The notes under the pieces are model-generated. The model had not been told where the DNA came from, did no database searches, and was given only the letters and a program-made list of their open reading frames with translations. DNA of 6,097 bases, taken from DASQWP01 sp050697555. Its GTDB lineage: Bacteria; Actinomycetota; Thermoleophilia; Gaiellales; Gaiellaceae. The stretch is from NCBI GenBank assembly GCA_050697555.1, contig JBOHAD010000108.1, positions 1 to 6,097 of the forward strand, in the 5' to 3' direction. The position numbers and the translations under genes were made by a program. Below are positions 1 to 5,155 of the stretch, piece after piece. Numbering within the stretch: the first letter of the stretch is position 1; every line of letters starts with the position of its first letter.

Positions 1-153
1 ACGCGCTTCTTCGACTTCCCGCCCTTCTCGTTGCTCGACTCCGGGGAGCGGGCTTACGTACGGCTGATCGTCATCGGCCTCGTCCTCATCGGGCTGGTGC
101 TCTTCAGGCCCCAGGGACTCCTCGGAAAGCGCGAAGAGATGGTGCTGGAGTGA
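1..153 (+). CDS. livM: LivM-type ABC permease, C-terminal fragment (5' partial)
   Basis: Reading frame 1 is open from the first base to a TGA at 151-153 and gives 50 residues. They contain a hydrophobic helix (about residues 22-35, LIVIGLVLIGLVLF) followed by RPQGLLGK and a short charged tail. A last membrane helix followed by a cytoplasmic R-P-x-G-L-L-G motif is the usual C-terminus of LivM/LivH-type permeases of the branched-chain amino acid (HAAT) importer family. In that family the protein is one of two inner-membrane subunits forming the channel. Its stop codon overlaps the GTG of the next gene by 4 nt (GTGA), and that gene is a LivG-type ATPase, which supports the call. Only the tail is visible, so the assignment to LivM rather than LivH rests mainly on the order M-G-F. 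Confidence 0.8.
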   Translation, partial: TRFFDFPPFSLLDSGERAYVRLIVIGLVLIGLVLFRPQGLLGKREEMVLE

Positions 154-926
154 GCCTTCTGCAAGCCGACGACGTGGCCAAGCGGTTCGGCGGGCTCGCT
201 GCGGTCGACGGGGCGAGCCTTACGGTGCAAGAGCGGTCGATCACGGCCCTGATCGGCCCGAACGGGGCCGGAAAGACGACGCTCTTCAACATCTTCTCCG
301 GCTTCATCCGCCCCGAGCGGGGTTCCGTCCGCCTGAACGAGGTGCGGATCGACGGCCGGCCTCCGCACGCGGTCAATCGCCGAGGGCTGGTCAGGACGTT
401 CCAGACCCCGCGCGCGCTGCGGCGGATGAGCGTTCTCGAGAACGTGCTGCTCGCCGCGCCTCACCAGCCCGGAGAGCGGCTCTGGCGGCTCGTCGCAACG
501 CCTGGCAGCGTGCGCCGGCGGGAGCGCGAGATCGAGGAGCAAGCGCGCGAGCTCCTCCGCCTCGTCCGGCTCGACGGGCTCGCCCAGGAATACGCCGGCA
601 CGCTCTCCGGCGGTCAGCGGAAGCTGCTCGAGTTCGCGCGAGCGCTCATGACCGGGCCGCGGATCGTGCTCCTCGACGAGCCGATGGCGGGCGTGAGCCC
701 GCCGCTTGCGATCCAACTGCTCGACCACATGCGGATGCTCCGTGAGGAGCGCGGGCTCACTTTCTTCCTCGTCGACCACGACCTCGAGATGGTCATGTCC
801 GTCAGCGACCACGTCATCGTCATGAACGAGGGGCGCGTCATCGCCGCCGGCACCCCCGACGAGGTGCGGGCGGATCCGCTCGTCGTCGATGCGTACCTGG
901 GCACGCACGGGCGGGCCGTCGGATGA
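150..926 (+). CDS. livG: Branched-chain amino acid-type ABC transporter ATP-binding protein LivG
   Basis: This 258-aa protein is a complete ABC ATPase of normal LivG length. Walker A GPNGAGKT is at residues 36-43, the Q-loop glutamine at 85 (RTFQTPR), the signature LSGGQ at 152-156, Walker B IVLLDEP at 172-178 and the switch histidine at 210 (VDHDLEMV). The insertion after the Q-loop (about residues 105-145) and the C-terminal 'AAGTPDEVRADPLVVDAYLG' region are typical of LivG. It would hydrolyse ATP on the cytoplasmic face to drive uptake through LivH/LivM, paired with LivF. The start is the GTG overlapping the livM stop codon. No strong ribosome binding site is seen, so translation is probably coupled to livM. 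The end overlaps livF by ATGA. The transported ligand cannot be read from the ATPase. Confidence 0.93.
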   Translation: MSLLQADDVAKRFGGLAAVDGASLTVQERSITALIGPNGAGKTTLFNIFSGFIRPERGSVRLNEVRIDGRPPHAVNRRGLVRTFQTPRALRRMSVLENVLLAAPHQPGERLWRLVATPGSVRRREREIEEQARELLRLVRLDGLAQEYAGTLSGGQRKLLEFARALMTGPRIVLLDEPMAGVSPPLAIQLLDHMRMLREERGLTFFLVDHDLEMVMSVSDHVIVMNEGRVIAAGTPDEVRADPLVVDAYLGTHGRAVG

Positions 927-1639
927 GCGCCCTGCTCGAGGCTGTCGAGCTGCGGGCCGGCTACGGGGAGCTCGACGTCCTGCACGATGTCTCCCTCGCC
1001 GTCCCGCCCGGCGGGTTCGTGTCGGTCATCGGCCCGAACGGCGCCGGGAAGTCGACCCTGCTCAAGGCGATCTACGGACTTGCAGACACGCGTGGCGGCC
1101 AGGTCCGCTTCGAGGGACGTGACGTCACGTCGGGTCAGCCGCACGAGCTCACGCGCCTCGGCCTCAATTACGTGCCCCAGCTCGGCAACGTCTTTCCGAA
1201 CATGTCCGTGCTCGAGAATCTCGAGATCGGAGGGGTGCCGTGCCGCGAACGGGTCGGGGAGCGGATCGAGGAGATCTTCCAGACGTTCCCCGTGCTGAAG
1301 GCTCGCCGGCGTCAGCGCGCCGGGACGCTCTCCGGCGGCGAGAGGCAGATGCTGGCGCTGGCCCGCGCGCTCATGCCCGAGCCGCGGTTGCTGCTCCTGG
1401 ACGAGCCGTCGGCCGCGCTCGCGCCCACGGTCGTCGACGGGCTCTTCGAGCGGCTGGAGGCGATCAATCAGGCTGGGATCGCAGTTCTCATGGTGGAGCA
1501 GAACGCCCGCCGCTCGCTCGCGCTCTGCGAGTACGGCTACGTGCTCGACATGGGCCGGAACCGCTACGAAGGGCCGGGGAAGGAGTTGCTCAGCGACCCG
1601 AAGGTCGTGCAGCTCTACCTCGGCGGCAGACCGGGCTAG
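923..1639 (+). CDS. livF: Branched-chain amino acid-type ABC transporter ATP-binding protein LivF
   Basis: This 238-aa protein is the second ABC ATPase of the importer. Walker A GPNGAGKST is at residues 37-45, the Q-loop glutamine at 86 (NYVPQ), the signature LSGGE at 136-140 and Walker B LLLLDEP at 156-162. The H-loop position carries glutamine (VEQNA, Q203) instead of histidine. This is a familiar LivF trait and separates it from LivG, which keeps H210. The ATG lies in an ATGA overlap with the livG stop. The stop codon TAG (1637-1639) is shared as the palindrome CTAG with the convergent Rid gene, so there is no intergenic space. No substrate-binding protein follows on this strand; the nearest candidate is the lipoprotein encoded on the minus strand at 2024-3343. 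Confidence 0.93.
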   Translation: MSALLEAVELRAGYGELDVLHDVSLAVPPGGFVSVIGPNGAGKSTLLKAIYGLADTRGGQVRFEGRDVTSGQPHELTRLGLNYVPQLGNVFPNMSVLENLEIGGVPCRERVGERIEEIFQTFPVLKARRRQRAGTLSGGERQMLALARALMPEPRLLLLDEPSAALAPTVVDGLFERLEAINQAGIAVLMVEQNARRSLALCEYGYVLDMGRNRYEGPGKELLSDPKVVQLYLGGRPG

Positions 1640-1645
1640 CTCCCG
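1632..1645. other. Shared palindromic stop (CTAG) at a convergent gene junction
   Basis: CTAG at 1636-1639 reads TAG on both strands. It terminates livF on plus (1637-1639) and the Rid gene on minus (1638-1636). It is flanked by a weak 4-bp inverted repeat, CGGG (1632-1635) with CCCG (1642-1645). The stem is too short and has no T-tract, so I do not call it a terminator. Both transcripts must therefore run into the opposite gene unless they are stopped by another mechanism. Confidence 0.85.
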
Positions 1646-2022
1646 ACGATCGCGTCGACCTCCACCTCGACGAGCAGCTCGGGAGCCACGAAGCCCGCGA
1701 CGAAGAACGTCGTGTTGGCCGGGTCGATCCCGTCGAGTAACAGCTTGTGGGCCCCGACCGCCTCGCGCCAGTCCGCCTCGAGAGTCAGGTAGAGGCGAGT
1801 GCGGACGACGTCCTCGCGCTGTCCGCCGAGGCGCTCGACTGCCGCGAGGGCCCCCTCGAGCGACGCGCACGCCTGCCCGTACGTGTCGCCCGGGTGGCCG
1901 ACCGTCCCGTCCCCGGCGACGTCACCGGTTCCGCTGACCGCGATCGCGTTGCCGCTCCGAACCGCCCGCGAGTAGCCGGCGACGTCCTCGAACCCGGCAC
2001 CCTCCCGGTAGCGCTCGGGCAA
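1636..2022 (-). CDS. Rid-family (RidA/YjgF/UK114-like) protein, catalytic Arg position occupied by Asn
   Basis: The predicted protein is 128 aa and matches the Rid fold: N-terminal YSRAVRSGNAIAVSGTG (18-34), central VVRTRLYLT (72-80) with DW following, and C-terminal PELLVEVEVDAIV (114-126). Archetypal RidA hydrolyses reactive enamines/imines to ketones and ammonia, using an Arg in a PARS-type segment. The corresponding segment here reads PANTTFF, so N103 sits where the Arg should be by my hand alignment. Rid subfamilies lacking this Arg are known and probably have other activities. The start chosen is TTG at 2022, one base after the stop of the substrate-binding protein gene: it gives the normal Rid N-terminus (LPERYREGAGFE). 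The only upstream in-frame ATG, at 2172, would add 50 Arg/Ser/Thr-rich residues inside the previous gene. The ribosome binding site is weak, so translational coupling is likely. Confidence 0.85.
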   Translation of the reverse strand: MPERYREGAGFEDVAGYSRAVRSGNAIAVSGTGDVAGDGTVGHPGDTYGQACASLEGALAAVERLGGQREDVVRTRLYLTLEADWREAVGAHKLLLDGIDPANTTFFVAGFVAPELLVEVEVDAIVGS

Positions 2023-2023
2023 C

Positions 2024-3343
2024 CTACTCGCCGCCGCCTTCGAACGTGAACGTCGTCTGCGTAGAGACCTCCGCGCCGTCGAACTCCCAGACCTCGTAGA
2101 TGGCCGAGCCGGGGTCGCCGTTGTCGTCGAAGTCGATCGGCCCCCACGCGCCCTCGTAGTCGATGTCCTCACCGGCCTGGAGGTCCTGTACGGCCTGGTC
2201 GAGCTGCTCGAAGGTGTACTTCTCGCCGGGAGGGCCCGAGACGGCCTGGAGCTGCTCCTTGATGTCGTTCGGATCGGACGAGCCGGCGGAGAGGGCGGCG
2301 AGGAATGCCAGCAGGACCGCGTCGAAGGAGGCCCCCTCGAACCCGGTCAGGGGCGAGCCCTCCTCCGCCTCCTGCTCGAAGAGCACGTCGAAGGGGTCTC
2401 GCGCGGGCGCGTCCTCGGACGTCGGCGCAGTGCCGCGCAGTCCCTCGGTCGCCTGCGCGCCGATGTTCTGGAGCTCGTCGGCGTTGCGCATTGCCTCCGT
2501 CATGAACGTCATGGCGGGATCCCAGCCGCCTGCGCGGACGAGCGCAGGACCGACCCGCGCGAACGTCTCCGGGAAGTCGATGATCACCCAGCCGTCGGGG
2601 TCTCCGCCCGCCAGCTGGCCCGCCTCGGTGTCGAACGTCGACGCCTCGGGGTTCCATGCCACGGAGGCGCCGATCGTCCCGCCGCCCTCCTCCCAGCCCT
2701 GCTCGAACAGCTCCTTGAGAGCGGTGCCGAACGCATCGTTCCGGGCGCCGACGTTGATGGTCGCGTCGCTGCCGAAGGCGTCGGCGACCGCGTCCACGAG
2801 CGCGCTGCCCTGGAGGTTGTCCGAGGAGAGGATGCGGAAGACGAGCCCGTCGTCCTCGAGGTCGGTGATCTCCGGCGCCGTCGACGTCGGGGTGATCTGG
2901 ACGACCTCGTTCGGGATCGCCACCGACTCGGCCATCGGGATCGTGACGGAGCTCGCCATCGTGCCGAGCAGGACGTCGGCCTCGTCAGTCTGGACGTGCT
3001 TGGTCGCCGCCTCGACGCCGGCCTGCGACCTGCCGCCGTCGTCCTCGACCGGGAGCAGCGTCACCGCGACGTCCGAGAGCCCTTCGGCGTCCAGCACCTC
3101 CTGGATCTGCTCGACGGCGATGCGGGCCGCCTCGGCCTGCGACGGGCCGAACGACGCCAGGTCTCCGGTGAGCGGGAGCACCGGGCCGATCACGAGCTCG
3201 AAGGAGGGACTCGCGCCCTCGGCAGGCGTCTCGGCGGGGCCGTTCTCGTCGTCGGCAGCCTCGTCGTCCCCACCGCAGCCGACCGCCGCGAGAGACGCAA
3301 GGACGATGAGTCCGATGGCCAGGAGCCGGAGCGGCGCGTGCAC
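2024..3343 (-). CDS. LivK-type ABC transporter substrate-binding lipoprotein (Peripla_BP_6-like)
   Basis: With the GTG start this is 439 aa. A positively charged N-terminus and hydrophobic stretch (LLAIGLIVLASLAAVG) end at Cys23 (AVGC|GG), a lipoprotein signal that would anchor the protein on the outer face of the membrane. An acidic, Pro/Gly-rich linker (about 24-46) follows. From about residue 48 (FELVIGPVLPLTGDLASFG) to about 425 it resembles the type I periplasmic-binding fold of LivK/HAAT receptors, including DGGRSQAGVEAA near 102-113 and the C-terminal GPIDFDDNGDPGSAIYEVWEF. It would capture a ligand and deliver it to LivHMGF. An ATG at 3349 is in frame, but the AGGAGG sequence abuts it with no spacer, while it lies 6 nt before the GTG at 3343, so I prefer the GTG. 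It lies 37 nt after the LLM gene and 1 nt before the Rid gene. The ligand is unknown: family members bind amino acids, amides, urea and other small molecules. Confidence 0.9.
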   Translation of the reverse strand: MHAPLRLLAIGLIVLASLAAVGCGGDDEAADDENGPAETPAEGASPSFELVIGPVLPLTGDLASFGPSQAEAARIAVEQIQEVLDAEGLSDVAVTLLPVEDDGGRSQAGVEAATKHVQTDEADVLLGTMASSVTIPMAESVAIPNEVVQITPTSTAPEITDLEDDGLVFRILSSDNLQGSALVDAVADAFGSDATINVGARNDAFGTALKELFEQGWEEGGGTIGASVAWNPEASTFDTEAGQLAGGDPDGWVIIDFPETFARVGPALVRAGGWDPAMTFMTEAMRNADELQNIGAQATEGLRGTAPTSEDAPARDPFDVLFEQEAEEGSPLTGFEGASFDAVLLAFLAALSAGSSDPNDIKEQLQAVSGPPGEKYTFEQLDQAVQDLQAGEDIDYEGAWGPIDFDDNGDPGSAIYEVWEFDGAEVSTQTTFTFEGGGE

Positions 3344-3349
3344 GAGCAT

Positions 3350-3355
3350 CCTCCT
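3350..3355 (-). promoter_or_regulatory. Ribosome binding site deciding the start of the substrate-binding protein
   Basis: The minus strand reads AGGAGG at 3355-3350. It touches the ATG at 3349, a spacing of 0, but stands 6 nt from the GTG at 3343-3341. That is the usual spacing, so the GTG is favoured as the true start. It is the strongest such site inside the minus-strand unit and may let the receptor be made in excess of the enzymes, as is usual for binding proteins (inference). Confidence 0.7.
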
Positions 3356-3380
3356 CGTTCGCGGGACGGGCTGCGGACGA

Positions 3381-4349
3381 CTATAAGCCCAAGCTGGGCA
3401 CGACGCGAGACGCCAGAAGCTCGACGCCGCGCCGCGGCGTGAGGCCGTGCGGCGTGCCGAACTCGACGCGGGAGGCGCCCGCTTGGTAGAGCGCTTCCGC
3501 TTGCCGCGCCACCTGCGCCGGCGTGCCGGCGAACGCGATCCGGTCCAGGATCTCGTCGGGGATCAGCTCCCCCGCCGCCTTGAGTCGGTCGGCTTCCACC
3601 AACGTGCGGATCTCGTCGACGAGCCCATCCGGGATCTCGAGCGTGCGGTCGAGCCCGGCTACGACGGGGAAGTAGAGCGCCGCCTCCGCCCGCGCTCTCC
3701 GGCGGGCGGCGGTCCCGTCCTCGTCGACCACCGTCACGGCGCCCACGACGATTCCCACCCGGTCGTTGCCGACGCGCTCCCGCATGATCGGAACGAGATC
3801 CGGGTTCGCCGTGCCCCCGATCTTGAGCTCGTCCGCCACCTCGCCGGCGAAGGCGGCCGTCCTCTCTCCCCACGTACCGATGAGCAGCGGGATCTCGGGG
3901 CGGAGCGGCGTGTAGCGGAGCCGGGCGCCGGGCCCGAGCGAGAAGCGCTCGCCCGCGAAGCCGGAGTCGTCCCCGGCGAGCAGGCGGCGCACGACCTCGA
4001 CCGCCTCGCGCAGCGCCGTGAGCGGCCGGGGCTCATCGATTCCCAGCGTCTCGAGCCAGGTTCCGCGGACGAGCCCGAGGTAGGCGCGGCCGCCCGAGAC
4101 GGCGTCGAGCGCCGCGATCTGGCCGGCGATCTCCACCGGGTGCAGCGTGAAGGGGTTGAGCGCCGCCGGGCCGATCCGAACGCGCTCCGTGGCCTGCGCC
4201 ATCAGGAGGAGGGGATAGACGGCGGGTTGGAAGAAGAGGTCGTGGTAGACGGAGACGACGTCGAAGCCGCCCTTCTCCGCGAGCCGCGCGAGCGCGACGT
4301 ACTCGTCCGGCGTCTTGTCCGACTGGAGTGCGATCGAGACCTGCGTCAC
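3381..4349 (-). CDS. LLM-class flavin/F420-dependent oxidoreductase
   Basis: The protein is 322 aa, the usual size of single-domain luciferase-like (LLM, Bac_luciferase) oxidoreductases of the F420-dependent, MER-like branch. Recognisable parts are the first strand and helix VSIALQSDKTPDEYVALARLAEKGGFD split at 4-30, RVRIGPAALNPFTLHPVEIAGQIAALD around 57-82, SGGRAYLGLVRG at 85-96, IPLLIGTWGERTAAFAGEVAD around 163-183, and FAGTPAQVARQAEALYQAGASRVEF near 283-307. Such TIM-barrel enzymes use F420 or reduced FMN to reduce or mono-oxygenate small substrates in the cytoplasm. The GTG start overlaps the stop of the upstream small gene (GTGA, 4349-4346). No clear ribosome binding site precedes it, which suggests coupled translation. 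The frame stays open far upstream (to 5063), but that part overlaps the upstream gene and has no LLM similarity. Cofactor (F420 or FMN) and substrate are not resolved. Confidence 0.9.
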   Translation of the reverse strand: MTQVSIALQSDKTPDEYVALARLAEKGGFDVVSVYHDLFFQPAVYPLLLMAQATERVRIGPAALNPFTLHPVEIAGQIAALDAVSGGRAYLGLVRGTWLETLGIDEPRPLTALREAVEVVRRLLAGDDSGFAGERFSLGPGARLRYTPLRPEIPLLIGTWGERTAAFAGEVADELKIGGTANPDLVPIMRERVGNDRVGIVVGAVTVVDEDGTAARRRARAEAALYFPVVAGLDRTLEIPDGLVDEIRTLVEADRLKAAGELIPDEILDRIAFAGTPAQVARQAEALYQAGASRVEFGTPHGLTPRRGVELLASRVVPSLGL

Positions 4350-4660
4350 GTCAGGTCTTCGGAGCGCATCGTCCGCTCGCCGATCCGCTCGATGCGCATG
4401 ATCATGCGCTCCTCCGCGTCCGGGCAGGCGACGAGCGTCTCCTGCTCGAGCCAGTCCTCGTCCGGGAGCTTGCGCTGCTTGGCCGGGAGCAGCGGCAACG
4501 CCGCCGAGAGGGCATAGAGGCAGAAGTGGCGTCCCTCGGGGATGCGGACGCGGTTCGACTCGGTCACCTCGAAGTAGTCGCCGGGACGAAGCCCGCAGAC
4601 GGAGCGACCCTCGATCCGCTCCACGGTCACGCGCAGATCGTAGATCCGCATCTCGGGCAT
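4346..4660 (-). CDS. TIGR04076-like small protein of unknown function
   Basis: This 104-aa cytoplasmic protein, with no signal or membrane segment, has the layout I associate with the TIGR04076 family. It begins YDLRVTVERIEGRSVCGLRPGDYFEV (from residue 7), continues with IPEGRHFCLYALSAALPLLPA (40-60) and a linker with DEDW, and ends TLVACPDAEERMIMRIERIGER (from 75). Three cysteines (22, 47, 79) sit at the family-like positions, so metal or redox chemistry is possible but unproven. It is the first gene of the minus-strand unit and overlaps the LLM gene by 4 nt, so the two are almost certainly co-expressed. The ATG at 4660 is preceded by GGAAG about 9 nt upstream. A second ATG at 4651 would shorten the protein by three residues and cannot be excluded. 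The family name is recalled from its pattern, not searched. Confidence 0.75.
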   Translation of the reverse strand: MPEMRIYDLRVTVERIEGRSVCGLRPGDYFEVTESNRVRIPEGRHFCLYALSAALPLLPAKQRKLPDEDWLEQETLVACPDAEERMIMRIERIGERTMRSEDLT

Positions 4661-4799
4661 CGGGCAAGTCTTCCACGACTACACGGCGGAGGATGGTGTT
4701 AGGTCTTCGTAAGCGTTGACGGATCGATCGTGCTCCGCTGTGAATGGCTGCTACCGTCGCAGGGTTCCAGGGACTCCGAGGACCTAGAGGGAGGAACAC
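4661..4799. promoter_or_regulatory. Divergent intergenic region with candidate plus-strand promoter
   Basis: These 139 nt separate the minus-strand catabolic/receptor unit from the plus-strand small ORFs and must hold the start signals of both. On plus, TTGACG at 4716-4721 matches a -35 hexamer well. After a 17-nt spacer, TGTGAA at 4739-4744 is a weak -10, which would start transcription near 4750 and leave a leader of about 50 nt. The spacer contains the 8-bp palindrome GATCGATC (4722-4729), a possible but unproven operator. On minus I find no convincing -35/-10 pair for the unit starting at 4660. Confidence 0.35.
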
Positions 4800-4881
4800 A
4801 TGAACGGGACAACCCGCCGGCTGTGGCCGCGCGCGGCACTTGCCGACCGGTCCACCGGCAAGACCTCGGAGTTCTCCGAGG
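4771..4881 (+). promoter_or_regulatory. Leader element with two mutually exclusive RNA pairings
   Basis: CTCCGAGG occurs at 4774-4781, in the leader just upstream of the ribosome binding site, and again exactly 100 nt later at 4874-4881. Its complement CCTCGGAG is at 4864-4871. The complement can form a tight local hairpin with the second copy (8 bp, 2-nt loop 4872-4873). Alternatively it can pair with the leader copy, where the match extends to 4771-4781 with 4864-4874, 11 pairs including one G-U. Only one pairing can exist at a time, and ribosomes translating 4800-4910 would disrupt both. This resembles an attenuation or translation-coupled switch, but function is inference, and an 8-nt match in G+C-rich DNA can arise by chance. 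Confidence 0.35.
4787..4794 (+). promoter_or_regulatory. Strong ribosome binding site of the 36-aa ORF
   Basis: GAGGGAGG at 4787-4794 is followed by AACAC and the ATG at 4800, giving a near-ideal Shine-Dalgarno match at 5 nt spacing. It is the best plus-strand site in the window and is the main reason to treat the short ORF at 4800-4910 as translated. Confidence 0.65.
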
Positions 4882-4910
4882 CCGTCCTCGCCGGCGTTCC
4901 CAAGAAGTAG
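4800..4910 (+). CDS. Small basic protein or leader peptide, 36 aa, unrecognised
   Basis: An ATG with a strong ribosome binding site opens a 36-codon frame ending in TAG at 4908-4910. The product begins MNGTTRRLWPRAALADRS and ends AVLAGVPKK. It has four Arg, three Lys, two Glu and one Asp (net about +4), one Trp, no Cys, and no membrane segment or signal peptide. About 31 of 35 sense codons after the start end in G or C, like the neighbouring real genes. I do not recognise a family. It could be an independent small protein, or a leader peptide whose translation controls the RNA pairings described at 4771-4881 and thereby the membrane-protein ORF 89 nt downstream. It diverges from the minus-strand unit starting at 4660. 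Confidence 0.55.
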   Translation: MNGTTRRLWPRAALADRSTGKTSEFSEAVLAGVPKK

Positions 4911-4942
4911 GACGTTCGCCGCGGGCGTGAAGGAATCCAGTG

Positions 4943-4971
4943 GGACGGGCGTCCTAAGAGGGGCGGACCCC
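4943..4971 (+). repeat. Overlapping GC-rich inverted repeats between the two small ORFs
   Basis: GGACG (4943-4947) and CGTCC (4950-4954) can form one hairpin, and GGGG (4960-4963) with CCCC (4968-4971) another around the loop CGGA. A competing longer stem pairs 4947-4949 and 4951-4954 with 4965-4971 (7 bp, one bulged C). No T-run follows, so this is not a canonical intrinsic terminator. It may modulate read-through from the first to the second small ORF, or be chance structure in G+C-rich sequence. Confidence 0.3.
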
Positions 4972-4999
4972 GAAACGTGCTGGAGGTGTAGGAAAGCTG

Positions 5000-5155
5000 A
5001 TGGACGAATCCTGGGAGAATCGACGCGACGACGAGCGGGCCGGCTTCGAGGCCCGGCCGGCACCGTGGACGTACTGGCTGCCGGCGGTCTTCGGCGTGCT
5101 TCTGATCGCTGTCGTCGTCGTGCTCGCGCTGGCGCCCGAGTTGAGCGCGGGCTGA
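5000..5155 (+). CDS. Small single-pass membrane protein, 51 aa, unrecognised
   Basis: An ATG preceded by AGGA (4990-4993, spacing 6 nt) opens a 51-codon frame ending in TGA at 5153-5155. The N-terminal half is hydrophilic and charged (MDESWENRRDDERAGFEARP, residues 1-20). A Trp/Tyr belt (W23, Y25, W26) leads into a clear transmembrane helix (about 27-46, PAVFGVLLIAVVVVLALAP), and a five-residue tail ends the protein. About 44 of 50 codons after the start end in G or C, supporting coding. Aromatic residues at the helix boundary suit a membrane interface. Topology is uncertain because the N-terminus carries both acidic and basic residues. I do not recognise a family; a small membrane regulator or stress protein is possible but unsupported. 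The stop codon lies inside the hairpin shared with the convergent peptidase gene. Confidence 0.6.
   Translation: MDESWENRRDDERAGFEARPAPWTYWLPAVFGVLLIAVVVVLALAPELSAG

Noticed and set aside
54..908. 284-aa open frame on the minus strand opposite livG
   Set aside because: It is antisense to a complete LivG with all ABC motifs, has an Arg/Glu/His-rich composition typical of complementary frames in high-GC DNA, and shows no recognisable domain.
614..1870. 418-aa open frame on the minus strand across livG, livF and the Rid region
   Set aside because: It runs through three real genes in other frames and shows no family motif; high-GC shadow frame.
2023..2172. Upstream extension of the Rid protein to an ATG at 2172
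   Set aside because: The added 50 residues are almost only Arg, Ser, Thr and Ala, lie inside the receptor gene and do not match the Rid fold.
2163..3386. 407-aa Ser/Pro-rich open frame on plus opposite the substrate-binding protein
   Set aside because: It is antisense to a clear lipoprotein receptor with signal peptide and ribosome binding site; low-complexity shadow.
3447..4517. 356-aa open frame on plus opposite the LLM oxidoreductase
   Set aside because: It has Arg/Glu-rich shadow composition and no domain, while the minus strand encodes a full LLM enzyme.
4350..5063. Upstream extension of the LLM reading frame to a 560-aa protein
   Set aside because: The extension overlaps the TIGR04076-like gene and the divergent intergenic region and has no LLM similarity; the GTG at 4349 gives the family's normal N-terminus.
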